Shown here: piece by piece, positions 49,605 to 62,104 of the stretch
Numbering within the stretch: the stretch's first letter is position 1
Layout: each line of letters opens with the position of its first letter
Source: Nevskiaceae bacterium
GTDB taxonomy: Bacteria > Pseudomonadota > Gammaproteobacteria > Steroidobacterales > Steroidobacteraceae
Reading direction: 5' to 3'
Assembly: GCA_024234075.1 (NCBI GenBank)
Contig: JACKOV010000006.1
Coordinates: 1-64,000 of the forward strand
Length of the DNA stretch: 64,000 nt
Position numbers and translations under genes: made by a program
Notes under the pieces: model-generated
The model's database searches: none
Told to the model about the DNA's origin: nothing
The model's input: the letters and a program-made list of their open reading frames with translations, nothing else

Positions 49605-51101
49605 ATGATGTTGCGGATTCTCCTCACGCTACTGGTGGCTGCCTCGCTGACGTTCGGCACCGTCGCGGGGGCGCAGTCCGCCGGCAACGACCTGCCGGAC
49701 ATCGGCTCCCCGGCCGACGCCACCATCACCCGCAGCGACGAATACCAGATCGGCCGGATGATCGTCCGCGGCCTGCGCGAGCAGGGCCAGATCCTCGACG
49801 ACCCGGAGGTCAACGACTACGTCCAGACCCTGGGGTCGCGGATCGTCGCGCAGGCGCAGGACGTGGGCCAGCCCTTCCAGTTCTTCGTCGTCCGCGACCC
49901 GTCCATCAATGCCTTCGCCCTGCCGGGCGGTTTCGTCGGCGTGAACGCCGGCCTGCTGACCGCCACCGCCAACGAAGCCCAGCTCGCCAGCGTGCTCGCC
50001 CACGAGATCGCGCACGTCACCCAGCGCCACATCGCCCGTTCGGTCCGCGCACAAGGGCGCCAGAGCCTCGCCTCGGCCGCGGCGATCCTCGCCGCGATCC
50101 TGATCGGCGCCACCACAGGCTCGGCCGACGCCGCCCAGGCCGGCATCGCGATCGCCCAGGGCACCGCCTTGCAGCAACGCATCAACTTCACCCGCGCCAA
50201 CGAATACGAAGCGGACCGGATCGGCATCGGCTTTCTGGCAGCGGCGGGTTTCGATCCGTTCGCGATGCCGGACTTTTTCGAAACACTCGGCCGGCGTTCC
50301 GGCCTGGCCGGCTCGGTGGTGCCGGAATTCCTGCAGACCCATCCCGTGACCAGCAACCGCATCGCCGAGTCGCGCGATCGCGCCGGCAAAATCGTCCGCC
50401 ACGTCCAGCCGGAGTCCCCCGCCTATCAATACGTCCGCGAACGGGTGCGAGTGCTCGGTGCATCGCCGGAAACCGACTTGCGTCACTACTACGCCACACT
50501 GCGCGAAGGGCGTCCACTGACCCCCGGCCAGCAATACGGCGAAGCCCTCGCGCGGCTGCGGGCCGGCGAGCGCGATGCCGCTGCCGGCACACTGATCGAA
50601 CTGAGCGCCGCACGCGACCAGGGCAGCCCGATGCTCGAAGCGGCACTGGGACAGGCCTTGATGGCCGCCGGCCGCCAGGAGCAGGCGCTCGAAACCTTTC
50701 GCAAGGCGCTGACGATCGCGCCCCGCAACGTGCCGCTGAGCGTGCGCTACGCCGAAGCCTTGATGCAGACCGGCCAGGCCAAGCAAGCGCATGCCGTGCT
50801 ACTGGACGTCTTCAACAACGTGGCGCCGACCCCCGAACAGATCCGCCTCACGGCACTCGCCGCCAGCAGTGCCGGCGACACCGGCGATGCGTACTACTAC
50901 ATGAGCGAATACCACATCGCCAGCGGTGATCTGCCGCTGGCCGGCAAACAGCTCGAGCTGGCGCTCGCCGCACCGGACCTCACGCCGGTACAGCGCGCGC
51001 GGTTTTCGGCAAGGCTCAAGGAAATCCGCGACGTGCTGGCCGAAAACGCCCGCGGGCGCTGGCGCAGCCGCGAAGCGGCCGGCGACGCTGGTATGATGTG
51101 A
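49605..51101 (+). CDS. bepA: Periplasmic metallochaperone/protease BepA
   Basis: The 498-residue M48 protein has a Sec signal (about 1-23) and the zinc motif HEIAH near residue 135 with the third ligand in EYEADRIG. A C-terminal TPR region runs from about 310. BepA assists or clears LptD and BAM substrates at the outer membrane. Its stop overlaps the mlaA start (GTGA), linking outer-membrane protein and lipid maintenance. Confidence 0.9.
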   Translation: MMLRILLTLLVAASLTFGTVAGAQSAGNDLPDIGSPADATITRSDEYQIGRMIVRGLREQGQILDDPEVNDYVQTLGSRIVAQAQDVGQPFQFFVVRDPSINAFALPGGFVGVNAGLLTATANEAQLASVLAHEIAHVTQRHIARSVRAQGRQSLASAAAILAAILIGATTGSADAAQAGIAIAQGTALQQRINFTRANEYEADRIGIGFLAAAGFDPFAMPDFFETLGRRSGLAGSVVPEFLQTHPVTSNRIAESRDRAGKIVRHVQPESPAYQYVRERVRVLGASPETDLRHYYATLREGRPLTPGQQYGEALARLRAGERDAAAGTLIELSAARDQGSPMLEAALGQALMAAGRQEQALETFRKALTIAPRNVPLSVRYAEALMQTGQAKQAHAVLLDVFNNVAPTPEQIRLTALAASSAGDTGDAYYYMSEYHIASGDLPLAGKQLELALAAPDLTPVQRARFSARLKEIRDVLAENARGRWRSREAAGDAGMM

Positions 51102-51931
51102 AAATTATGCCTCGCCTACCCCGCGCGCTGTTCGCGCTGCCCCTGCTCGCCCTGCTCACTGCCTGTGCCACGCTGCCGGCCAATCACACCCCCGATCCGC
51201 GCGATCCGCTAGAACGGGTGAATCGCGGCACCTTCGCGTTCAACCAGACGCTCGACAAAGCCGTGTTGCGACCGGTGGTCCGCGGCTACAAGAAGGTGAC
51301 GCCGAAGTTCGTCCGGACCGGCATCTCGAACTTCTTTTCCAACGCCGAGTATCCGGTCGTCATGGTCAACAACCTGCTGCAGGCCAAGTTCGGACCGGCC
51401 GCCAACGACCTGGGGCGCTTCCTGCTCAACACCACGCTGGGCATCGGCGGTCTGCTCGATCCGGCGACGGCCGCCGGATTCGACCGCAACAACGAGGATT
51501 TCGGCCAGACCCTCGGCCGCTGGGGCGTGGCGCCGGGCCCATATCTGATGGTGCCCCTCCTCGGCCCCTATACGCTGCGCGACGGCATCGGTTCGCTGGC
51601 CGACGATTTCGCCGAACCGCGCCACTATCTCGAGGACGACAGCACGCGCTACGCTCTCTGGGCCGCCGGCCAGCTCGATCGGCGCGCCGGCCTCAGCGAG
51701 ACCGATGCGATCATCGACCGCGCCGGCGATCCGTATGCGTTCGTGCGCAGCGCCTACCTGCAGCGGCGCCAGTACCTGGTGACCGATGGCGCCGTCACGG
51801 ACGAGCTGCCGTTCGAAGATCCGCTGGAGGAAGAAGACCCGCCAGCCGAGGATTCTGCTCCGGAGACTCCGCCCCGGCAGCCGGAGCCCGTCGAGGGCAT
51901 TGCCGGCGATACACCGATCCCACCGCAATAG
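51098..51931 (+). CDS. mlaA: MlaA outer-membrane lipoprotein
   Basis: The 277-residue protein removes mislocalised phospholipids from the outer leaflet. It has a lipoprotein signal (ALLTAC), DPLERVNRGTFAFN near residue 40, NNLLQAKF and APGPYLMVPLLGP. The C-terminal tail is acidic and Pro-rich and longer than in E. coli. The GTG start at 51098 overlaps bepA; an ATG at 51107 is possible. It converges on mlaB, 25 bases away. Confidence 0.92.
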   Translation: MKIMPRLPRALFALPLLALLTACATLPANHTPDPRDPLERVNRGTFAFNQTLDKAVLRPVVRGYKKVTPKFVRTGISNFFSNAEYPVVMVNNLLQAKFGPAANDLGRFLLNTTLGIGGLLDPATAAGFDRNNEDFGQTLGRWGVAPGPYLMVPLLGPYTLRDGIGSLADDFAEPRHYLEDDSTRYALWAAGQLDRRAGLSETDAIIDRAGDPYAFVRSAYLQRRQYLVTDGAVTDELPFEDPLEEEDPPAEDSAPETPPRQPEPVEGIAGDTPIPPQ

Positions 51932-51956
51932 GTGCGGCGGCGGCGGAAGGAACCTC

Positions 51957-52286
51957 TCAGGCCGGCGCCAGCAGCGCGTCGAGCTCGCTGATCCGGGCGA
52001 GATCCAGCAGCTTCGTCGGGATATCGTGCAGTCGCAGGCTGCGGCCGGCACGCCGCGCCCAGGCCAGCCAATCGACCAGTACCGCGAGACCGGCGCTGTC
52101 GGCCGCCGTGACCCCCGCACAATCGAGTTCCAGCTCGGTGGCTGTGCTGCCGCTCAGCGCCCTGAGGCCCGCCTCATGCAGCAGTCTCGCGGTGGCGAAG
52201 GTCATGGCGCCGCCCACCGCAAAACGCGCCGGCCCCGTGGGTTCGAACGAGAACGCCGCTGCCCCGGTGTCGGCCACAGCACTCAT
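51957..52286 (-). CDS. mlaB: MlaB STAS-domain protein
   Basis: The 109-residue cytoplasmic STAS protein binds MlaF and stabilises the MlaFEDB transporter. The STAS strand-helix element LELDCAGVTAADSAGLAVLVDWL is clear, with Ser in ADSAGL. It is the last gene of the mla operon and overlaps mlaC (ATGA). Confidence 0.88.
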   Translation of the reverse strand: MSAVADTGAAAFSFEPTGPARFAVGGAMTFATARLLHEAGLRALSGSTATELELDCAGVTAADSAGLAVLVDWLAWARRAGRSLRLHDIPTKLLDLARISELDALLAPA

Positions 52287-53005
52287 GCGCGCTGTTTCTT
52301 GTCCGCCGTCGCAGCCGCAGGTGCTCCGCCCTGGCTTTCGAGCCGCCGGATCACCGCGTCGATGCCTTTCTGGTCGATCTCGGCGCCGAAATCCTCGCGG
52401 AAGCTCTTGACGTAGCTGATGCCCTCGATCGTGACGTCCCAGGCCTTCCAGCCGGCTTCACCCTTGCGCAGCGAATAGTTCACCGGAATCTTCTGGCCGT
52501 TGTCGCGCTTGACCTCGGTACGCACCGTCGCGCTGGTCGCCGCCGGGTCGACTTTGGTCGGCAGGACCTTGATCCGGTCGCCGGTGAACTCGACCAGCGC
52601 ATCGCCGTAGTTGCTCAGCATCGACTTGTAGAACGCATCGACGAAGCGCTTGCGCTGCGTCGGGGTCGCGGTCCGCCAATGCTTGGCCAGCACCAGCCGC
52701 GCGGCGTAATCGACGTCGAAATGCGGCAGCAGGATCTGGTCGACCAGCGCATAGACCTTGGCCGGCTCCTTGCGGTACTCCGCGCGCCGCGCATCGAGCT
52801 CCTTGAGCATGGCATTGGCTGCAGACTCGATCAGCTGCGACGGCCCGCTGGCATCGACCTGGGCCGCCCCGACCGTGGTGGACGAGGTGCTTGCCGCCGC
52901 CGGCGCGACCGACAGCGATTGCTGGGCCTGTGCCGCCGGCAGCAACGCCGCCGCGAGCAACGAGCCGACCGTACCAGCCAGCAAAGTCTTGCGAGAGATG
53001 ATCAT
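52283..53005 (-). CDS. mlaC: MlaC periplasmic phospholipid carrier
   Basis: The 240-residue periplasmic shuttle has a Sec signal (about 1-28). The mature part has VDQILLPHFDVDYAARLVLAKHWRTAT, FVDAFYKSMLSNYGDALVEF and KAWDVTIEGISYVKSFREDFGA, standard for the Ttg2D/MlaC family. It overlaps mlaD at its start (ATGA) and mlaB at its stop. Confidence 0.93.
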   Translation of the reverse strand: MIISRKTLLAGTVGSLLAAALLPAAQAQQSLSVAPAAASTSSTTVGAAQVDASGPSQLIESAANAMLKELDARRAEYRKEPAKVYALVDQILLPHFDVDYAARLVLAKHWRTATPTQRKRFVDAFYKSMLSNYGDALVEFTGDRIKVLPTKVDPAATSATVRTEVKRDNGQKIPVNYSLRKGEAGWKAWDVTIEGISYVKSFREDFGAEIDQKGIDAVIRRLESQGGAPAAATADKKQRA

Positions 53006-53523
53006 GGGCTGCCCTCCTTGGACGACTCACTCGTCGAGTCGTCTTGTTTGCTCTCGCCTGCCCGGCCGGCGAAGTTCGCAAAGAACTTGTTGACCAGCGA
53101 CTCGAGCACGATCGCCGACTGAGTGAACTCGATCTGACCGCCATCCTTCAGATAGGTTTCCGAGCCGCCCGGGCCGATGCCGACATATTTCCCGCCCAGC
53201 AGCCCCTGGGTCTGGATGCTGGCATCACTGTCCTCGGGAATCTGGTCGAAGCGGGTATCGATCCGCATCGTCACCACGGCGCGGAACTCGTTCGGATCGA
53301 AGCCGACGGATTCCACCCGGCCGATGGTCACGCCCGCCATGCTCACCGGCGAGCCGGTCTTGAGATCGCCGACGTTGTCGAACTTCGCGGTCAACCGATA
53401 ACCGGTCACGCCGCCGAGGCTCAGGCCGCTGCCCGGCAACTGGGTGGTGAGGAAGAACAGCGCTGCGAAGCCCAGCAGCACGAACAGTCCGGTTCCGATT
53501 TCTAGCGCACGATTGGGTCGCAT
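53002..53523 (-). CDS. mlaD: MlaD MCE-domain protein
   Basis: The 173-residue protein has an N-terminal membrane helix (about 8-28) and one MCE domain (YRLTAKFDNVGDLKTGSPVSMAGVTIGRV) that forms a hexameric ring on MlaE. A short C-terminal segment with a charged tail follows. It lies 15 bases after mlaE. Confidence 0.93.
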   Translation of the reverse strand: MRPNRALEIGTGLFVLLGFAALFFLTTQLPGSGLSLGGVTGYRLTAKFDNVGDLKTGSPVSMAGVTIGRVESVGFDPNEFRAVVTMRIDTRFDQIPEDSDASIQTQGLLGGKYVGIGPGGSETYLKDGGQIEFTQSAIVLESLVNKFFANFAGRAGESKQDDSTSESSKEGSP

Positions 53524-53538
53524 GGCGGCAGGTTCCCG

Positions 53539-54312
53539 TCAGAGGAAAGCGGCGGTAAGCACGTAGTCGAGCAACAGCGTCAACACCGAGGAAGTCACCA
53601 CGGTGCGAGTGGTCGCGAGGCCGACACCTTCGGCCGTGGGCGCGGCGTGGTAGCCCTCGTAGACGGCGATCAGGCCGCAGGCGGCGCCGAATACCACGCT
53701 CTTGATCACGCCCTCGTAGACGTCATCGAGCTCCACGGCCGCCTGGGTCTGCGACCAGAACGCGCCGGAATCGATGCCCATGAGCTGCACGCCGACCAGC
53801 TGCGCACCGAACAGACCGACGATGTTGAAAATCGCGACCAGCAAAGGCAATGCGATCAGCGCGCCGAGGAAGCGCGGTGCGACCACCAGCCGCAGCGGAT
53901 CCACCGCCATGATCTCCATGGCGGTCAGCTGGTCGGTGGCCTTCATCAGCCCGATTTCCGAGGTCAGCGAGGTACCGGCACGGCCCGCGAACAGCAGCGC
54001 GCCGACCACCGGGCCGAGCTCCTTGAGCAGGCTGAGCGCCGCGGCGACGCCGAGTGCGTCTTCGGACCCGAAGCGGGCCAGCAGATCGTGTCCCTGCAGG
54101 CCGAGCACCATGCCGACGAACAGACCGCAGAGCATGATGATGATCAGCGAGCGCGCGCCGGCGTTGTAGATCTGGTGGATCACGACTCGCGGCCGGGTCA
54201 GCGCCGGCAGGCACTGCGCCAGGATCCGGCCAAAGAACAGGCCGATGGCCCCGACGCGTCTTATCGCAGCGAGCGCCGCGCCGTCGGCCGCTGCCACACC
54301 GGCCCCGCTCAC
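53539..54312 (-). CDS. mlaE: MlaE permease
   Basis: The 257-residue permease of the phospholipid ABC transporter has five or six hydrophobic helices. Typical segments are GMVLGLQGHDLLARFG, LGPVVGALLFAGRAGTSLTSEIGLMK and GAACGLIAVYEGY. The GTG start overlaps the mlaF stop (GTGA). Confidence 0.93.
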   Translation of the reverse strand: MSGAGVAAADGAALAAIRRVGAIGLFFGRILAQCLPALTRPRVVIHQIYNAGARSLIIIMLCGLFVGMVLGLQGHDLLARFGSEDALGVAAALSLLKELGPVVGALLFAGRAGTSLTSEIGLMKATDQLTAMEIMAVDPLRLVVAPRFLGALIALPLLVAIFNIVGLFGAQLVGVQLMGIDSGAFWSQTQAAVELDDVYEGVIKSVVFGAACGLIAVYEGYHAAPTAEGVGLATTRTVVTSSVLTLLLDYVLTAAFL

Positions 54313-55160
54313 GGCGAGCCACCGTCGAGTAACTGCCCGAAATAGTCGGGCGCCGGATAGTGAAACGGCACCGGCCCGTCGGCGATGCCCTCCATGAACT
54401 GCCGCACCACTTCGAGATGACTGGCACGCAGCTCCGCCGGCGTGCCCGAGGCGACCACCTTGCCCTGCGAGAGCAGATAGCTGTCGTGGGCGATCGCCCC
54501 CAGCTCCTCGACGTCGTGGGAGACGACGATGCTGGTGATGCCCAGCACCTCGTTCATCTGCCGGATCAGGCGCACGATCATGCCCATCGAAATCGGGTCG
54601 AGGCCGACGAAGGGCTCGTCGTAGATCAGGATCTCCGGATCCATGACGATCGCGCGTGCCAGCGCCACACGGCGCGCCATGCCGCCGGACAATTCGCCGG
54701 GCATCAGGTTGGCCGCACCGCGCAGCCCGACCGCATGCAGCTTGCTGAGCACGATGTGCCGCAGCAGCGATTCGGGCAGCCGCGCATGCTCGCGCAACGG
54801 AAAGGCGACGTTCTCGAACACCGACAGATCGGTCAGCAGCGCGCCGTTCTGGAACAACATGCCCATGCGCCGCCGCAGGGCGAACAGCTCGCGCTGGGGC
54901 AGCTTCGGCACGTCTTCGCCGAACACGCGGACCGTACCTTCATGCGGCGCCGCCTGGCCGGTGATCAGGCGCAGCAAGGTGGTCTTGCCGGTGCCGCTCG
55001 GCCCCATGAAGGCCGTGATCCGGCCACGCCGAACCTGCAGGTCGAGACCCGAGAAGATCTCGCGACGGCCGAAACCGTAGTGCACGCCGCGCACGTCGAC
55101 CACGACATCCGGGGCCAGCGGGGCAAGGCTACTGCGATGATCGAGGGCTCGAGAGGTCAT
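54309..55160 (-). CDS. mlaF: MlaF ATP-binding protein
   Basis: The 283-residue ATPase has Walker A GPSGTGKTT, signature LSGGMARRVALARA, Walker B ILIYDEPFVGLDP and the His switch SHDV. I start at the ATG at 55160; the frame is open further upstream but without conserved sequence. It begins the mlaFEDCB operon and is divergent from the suf operon across 242 bases. Confidence 0.93.
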   Translation of the reverse strand: MTSRALDHRSSLAPLAPDVVVDVRGVHYGFGRREIFSGLDLQVRRGRITAFMGPSGTGKTTLLRLITGQAAPHEGTVRVFGEDVPKLPQRELFALRRRMGMLFQNGALLTDLSVFENVAFPLREHARLPESLLRHIVLSKLHAVGLRGAANLMPGELSGGMARRVALARAIVMDPEILIYDEPFVGLDPISMGMIVRLIRQMNEVLGITSIVVSHDVEELGAIAHDSYLLSQGKVVASGTPAELRASHLEVVRQFMEGIADGPVPFHYPAPDYFGQLLDGGSP

Positions 55161-55364
55161 AAGTCTTCGGTCTTGTACGCAGTTCGGGTCTTCGACCCAG
55201 GAAACAGGGTTGCGTTCCCGCGACGCGGAGCAGACCGCAGCGGCTGCCCAGGATGCTCGCGGTCGATCGACGCCCGTCAGTCGGGGCCGCGGATCATAGC
55301 AAATGCCGGCTACCCGCCCGCTGCGACCGCGCAGGCCACACTGTCGTAGCAATCCGACACAATC

Positions 55365-55381
55365 AGGACTAAAATAGTCCT
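55365..55381. promoter_or_regulatory. Palindromic operator in the suf promoter (AGGACTA-AAA-TAGTCCT)
   Basis: A perfect 7-base inverted repeat with a three-base centre lies 21 bases before the start of the Rrf2 regulator. Its A/T-rich core contains TAAAAT, a plausible -10 box. Rrf2 regulators bind palindromes at their own promoters, so this probably mediates autorepression of the suf operon. Confidence 0.6.
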
Positions 55382-55402
55382 TGTTAAGCCCTCCCAAGCA
55401 CC

Positions 55403-55888
55403 ATGATCCGCATCAGCAAGCTCACCGACTACGCCACCGTGCTGCTCGCGGCCCTGGCCCGTGAGCCGGGCCGCTGCTTCGCCGCGGCGACGCTGGCGCA
55501 GCAGACGCAGATCGGTGCCGCCACCGCCAGCAAGCTGCTGAAGCAGCTGCAACGGGCCGGCTTCGTGCAATCGACCCGCGGCCTGCACGGCGGCTACCAG
55601 CTCGCACGACCGGCCGAAGCGATCAGTGCGGCAGCGATTCTCGATGCGCTCGAAGGCCCGGTCGCCGTGACCGACTGCTCGGCCGGCCAGGGTCAGTGCT
55701 GCATCGAGACCACCTGCCAGGTGGGCCATGCCTGGCAGCGCGTGAATCTCTCGATCCGCCGTTCGCTGCGCGACATCAGCCTGGCGCAGCTCGCTGGGCT
55801 CGATGGCAGCGCGGCGCAACGCTCATTGGCCGCCGACAGGGAAACTACCGTTCGCTTCCGCCCGCGGGGGCGCGTCGCCGCGCCGTAA
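55403..55888 (+). CDS. Rrf2-family SUF operon regulator
   Basis: The 161-residue protein has an N-terminal winged helix (ISKLTDYATVLLAAL; TASKLLKQLQRAGFV; RGLHGGYQLAR) and a cysteine cluster in CSAGQGQCCIETTC near residue 92 that could hold an Fe-S cluster. This matches SUF-specific Rrf2 regulators related to IscR. It precedes sufB by 27 bases and carries a palindrome in its promoter. Confidence 0.88.
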   Translation: MIRISKLTDYATVLLAALAREPGRCFAAATLAQQTQIGAATASKLLKQLQRAGFVQSTRGLHGGYQLARPAEAISAAAILDALEGPVAVTDCSAGQGQCCIETTCQVGHAWQRVNLSIRRSLRDISLAQLAGLDGSAAQRSLAADRETTVRFRPRGRVAAP

Positions 55889-55915
55889 GGCAACGCCAAC
55901 AGGAATACGAGGACC

Positions 55916-57357
<1,442 letters not shown>

Positions 57358-57361
<4 letters not shown>

Positions 57362-58119
57362 GCACGCCGTTGCTGTCGATCCGCGATCTGCACGCCAAGA
57401 TCGGTGGCCGCGAGGTCCTCGACGGGCTGACGCTCGAAATCGGCGCCGGCGAGGTGCACGCAATCATGGGGCCGAACGGCTCCGGCAAGAGCACCCTCGC
57501 CTACGTGCTCGCCGGCCGTCCCGGTTACGAAGTCACCTCCGGCAGCGTCAGCTATCGCGGCCAGGACCTGTTGAGCCTCGCACCGGAAGAGCGGGCACGC
57601 GCCGGCCTGTTCCTCGGCTTCCAGTATCCGGTCGAGATCCCTGGTGTGAACAACGTCTACCTGCTCAAGGCGGCACTGAACGCGGCCCGCAAGCAGCAAG
57701 GCAAGCCGGAGGTCGATGCCTTCGAATTTCTCGCGCTGGTGCGCGAGAAGATGAAGCTGATGCAGATGGATGAAGCCTTCCTGTCGCGCGGCGTCAACGA
57801 AGGCTTCTCCGGCGGCGAGAAGAAACGCAACGAGATCCTGCAGATGCTGGTGCTCGAGCCGACCCTCGCCCTGCTCGACGAAACCGACTCGGGGCTGGAC
57901 ATCGATGCGCTCAAGGTCGTCGCGCACGGCGTCAACACCCTGCGTTCGGCCGAGCGCGCGATCGTACTGGTGACCCACTACCAGCGGCTGCTCGATCACA
58001 TCGTGCCGGATCGTGTGCATGTGCTCGCCCGTGGCCGGATCGCCCGCAGCGGCGATCGCGATCTGGCGCTCGAGCTGGAGCGTCGCGGCTACGACTGGAT
58101 CACGGGAGCGGCTGCCTGA
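57358..58119 (+). CDS. sufC: SufC, Fe-S assembly ATPase
   Basis: The 253-residue ABC-type ATPase of SufBC2D has Walker A GPNGSGKST, signature FSGGEKKRNEI and Walker B LALLDETDSGLD, the last two specific to SufC. It overlaps sufB and precedes sufD by 28 bases. Confidence 0.96.
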
Positions 58120-58147
58120 GGCTGCGGCCTCGCGCACCGGATACACC

Positions 58148-59487
58148 ATGCCCACGGCTGCCGCCACTTCCCGCCGACTCGAACAACTCGCGACCGAGGC
58201 CGGTCTCGCGCCGCGACGTCAGGCCTTGCTGAAAGCCGCGCTCGCCGCCGGCCTGCCGACCGGCCGCGACGAGAACTGGCGCTATGCCAACCTGCGCGCC
58301 CTCGACCGGCAGGTGTTCTCGGCTGCCGCCGTGCCGGATGCCGAAGCCTTGCAGCTCGCCGCGGCGGCGTTGCCGGCGGCACTCGAAGGCCATGCACGCC
58401 TGGTCGTGGTGGATGGCTGGCTCAGCACCGAGCTGTCGACGACACCGCTGCCCGCGATCGTCACCCGGCTCGAGAATGAGGACGCCTTGTCGACGACCGC
58501 ACTGGACGATGCCGGAGCTTCGCCGACGACAACGCGGACACCGGCGACGCCGCTGCGTGCAGCCAGCGGCGCGCCGACGGTCGACCTGCGCTTCGCACAG
58601 CTGAATGCCGCGCTCGCGCCGCAGACGCTGTCGATCGATCTGCCGTACGGCAGCACGGCCGCCGTCGAACTGGTGTTCGTCGCCACCGCCGATGCCAGTC
58701 ATTCGGCGAGCCATCCCGCACTGCAGCTGCGGATCGGCGACGGCGCCCGACTCGACCTGGTCGAACGACATCTCGGCGCCGGCGCGGCCGCGACCTTCAG
58801 CAATGCCGACCTGCGCATCGAGGTCGGCACGCAGGCCCGCCTGCGACACACCCGCCTGCAGCAACTCGGTCCGCGGTCGAAGCATTTCGACACCTTGCGG
58901 CTGCGCGCTCACGACGGCGCCGAGTGCGAGTACCTGGTGGTGGCCGCCGGCGCCCAGTCGGCCCGCTCGACCGCCTTGCTGGAGCTGCTCGGCCGCGAGG
59001 CCAGCCTGCGCTGGGATGCAGTCTCGCTCGGCGATCGCACCCAGATCAACGACGCGTTCGTCCGGGTCGAGCACATCGGCCGCGGCACGCGCACCCGGCA
59101 GGCGTTCCGCGGCATCGCCGCCGGTCGCTCGCGCCTGGCGTTCAACGGCCACATGATCGTCCGCGACAGCGCCGTCGGTGCGGCCTCGGACCAGTCGCTG
59201 AAAGCACTGCTGGCCGGCACGGAAGCCGAGGCCGACGTGCGGCCGCAGCTCGAGATCTACATCGACGAGGTGCGTGCCAGCCACGGCGCCACGGTCGGCA
59301 AACTCGACGAACAGATGCGTTTCTATCTGCTGTCGCGCGGCCTCGACCCCGCGACCGCCGATGCCCTGCTGAAATGGGCGTTCGTCGAGGACATGGTCGC
59401 GCGGATCGCCCTGCCGGCGCTGCGCCATCAGGTCGAGGACGTGATGGCGGCGCAACTGCACACCGTGATCGATACCGCGGAGCTGCG

Positions 59488-59491
<4 letters not shown>
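58148..59491 (+). CDS. sufD: SufD, Fe-S assembly scaffold partner
   Basis: The 447-residue protein pairs with SufB. Its C-terminal beta-helix has AFRGIAAGRSRLAFNGHMIV, DQSLKALLAG, EIYIDEVRASHGATVGKLDEQMRFYLLSRGL. The N-terminus starts with RDENWRYANL near residue 40. The stop overlaps sufS (ATGA). Confidence 0.94.
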
Positions 59492-60737
<1,246 letters not shown>

Positions 60738-60738
<1 letters not shown>

Positions 60739-61181
60739 TGGACCTGAAGGACCTCTATCGGGACGTCATCCTCGACCACAACAAGCGGCCGCGGAATTTC
60801 GGTGCGCTCGAGCCGGCGGATGCGCGGGCGGAGGGCCACAACCCGCTTTGCGGCGATCGCCTGACCTTGACCCTGCGCCTCGACGGCAACCGGGTCACGG
60901 ACATCCGCTTCGAAGGCAAGGGTTGCGCGATCTCGACCGCATCCGCTTCGCTGATGACCGAAGCCGTACTGGGCAAGGACATCGACAGCATCGACGGGTT
61001 ACGCGCGATCGTGCAACGCGCACTGACCGAACACGATTACGCCGCCCCGCCGGAACTCGGCAAGCTGGCCGCGCTGACCGGTGTGCGCGAGTTTCCGGCG
61101 CGCGTGAAGTGCGCCACCCTCTGCTGGCATACCCTCGCCGCTGCGCTCGAGCGCAGCGGCGCCAACGTTTCGACCGAATGA
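60738..61181 (+). CDS. sufU: SufU sulfur acceptor
   Basis: The 147-residue IscU-like protein accepts sulfur from SufS. The three conserved cysteines and the Asp are in NPLCGD, GKGCAIS and KCATLCW. SufU-type suf operons are typical of Gram-positives but also occur in some Gammaproteobacteria; no SufE is visible here. Confidence 0.92.
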
Positions 61182-61215
61182 TCCCGGCCGATACCCCTCG
61201 CCCGACCCTGCAACC

Positions 61216-61767
61216 ATGCGCCGATACGAAAACGAAGCCGTCATCCTCAGCCGCGACGTCAATGCGGTGATCGTCCCTGATGGCACCCCGGTGCCCCTGA
61301 AGGCGGGCCTGGCCGGATTCGTCACCCAGGCGCTCGGCGGCAGCTTCACACTCTACATCGAGGGCAACCTCTACCGCATCGCCGGCGAGGACGGCGACGC
61401 GATCGGCAGGGAAACGACGCGTCCGCCGGAACTGCCGCCGAACGCCACCATCGAAGATGTGCGGCGGCTCGCCTGGGAGCAGATGCGCAACTGCTACGAC
61501 CCGGAGATCCCGATCAACATCGTCGAGCTCGGCCTGGTCTACGAGTGCGAAGCGAACGAAGCAGCCGACGGCAGCCGTGCAGTGACGATCAAGATGACGC
61601 TGACTGCGCCGGGTTGCGGCATGGGTGAGATACTCGTGCAGGACGTGCGCGAAAAAGTCGAGGCGATCCCGACGGTCGGCCGGGTGGACGTCGAGCTGGT
61701 ATTCGATCCGCCGTGGAACCCGTCGATGATGTCCGAGGCCGCGCGCCTGCAAACCGGCATGATGTAG
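61216..61767 (+). CDS. sufT: SufT, Fe-S cluster maturation factor (MIP18-type)
   Basis: The 183-residue protein ends in a DUF59/MIP18 domain (DPEIPINIVELGLVYECE; TAPGCGMGEIL with the conserved Cys). Its N-terminal domain is typical of the longer SufT form. It helps mature some Fe-S proteins, for example lipoate synthase. It lies 34 bases after sufU. Confidence 0.9.
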   Translation: MRRYENEAVILSRDVNAVIVPDGTPVPLKAGLAGFVTQALGGSFTLYIEGNLYRIAGEDGDAIGRETTRPPELPPNATIEDVRRLAWEQMRNCYDPEIPINIVELGLVYECEANEAADGSRAVTIKMTLTAPGCGMGEILVQDVREKVEAIPTVGRVDVELVFDPPWNPSMMSEAARLQTGMM

Positions 61768-61774
61768 GTCGACC

Positions 61775-62104
61775 ATGACTGATCAAGACAACTGGATCGA
61801 TGTCGGCGCACTCACGGACCTGGCAGCCGCCGGCCACCTCGACACCGAGATCGACGATCTTCCGGCCACGATCGTGCGCGTCGCCGGCCGGCTGCACGCC
61901 TACGAAGATCGCTGTTCGCACGACGGCGCCTCGCTCGCCGGTGCGGAGATCGACGCGGACGACGGCCCGGCCGTGATCTGCCCGCGACATGGCTCGCGGT
62001 TCTGCCTGCGGACGGGCGCCGCGTTGACGCCCCCCGCCTACGAGCCCATCCGGATATTCGAAGTGCGGGAACGCGACGGCCGCATCGAGGCGCGATGCCC
62101 CTGA
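61775..62104 (+). CDS. Rieske-type [2Fe-2S] ferredoxin
   Basis: The 109-residue protein has the Rieske ligands CSH (Cys48, His50) and CPRH (Cys69, His72), so one 2Fe-2S cluster. There is no membrane segment, so it is a soluble electron carrier. It lies seven bases after sufT and overlaps the next gene by ten bases. Its redox partner is unknown. Confidence 0.87.
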   Translation: MTDQDNWIDVGALTDLAAAGHLDTEIDDLPATIVRVAGRLHAYEDRCSHDGASLAGAEIDADDGPAVICPRHGSRFCLRTGAALTPPAYEPIRIFEVRERDGRIEARCP

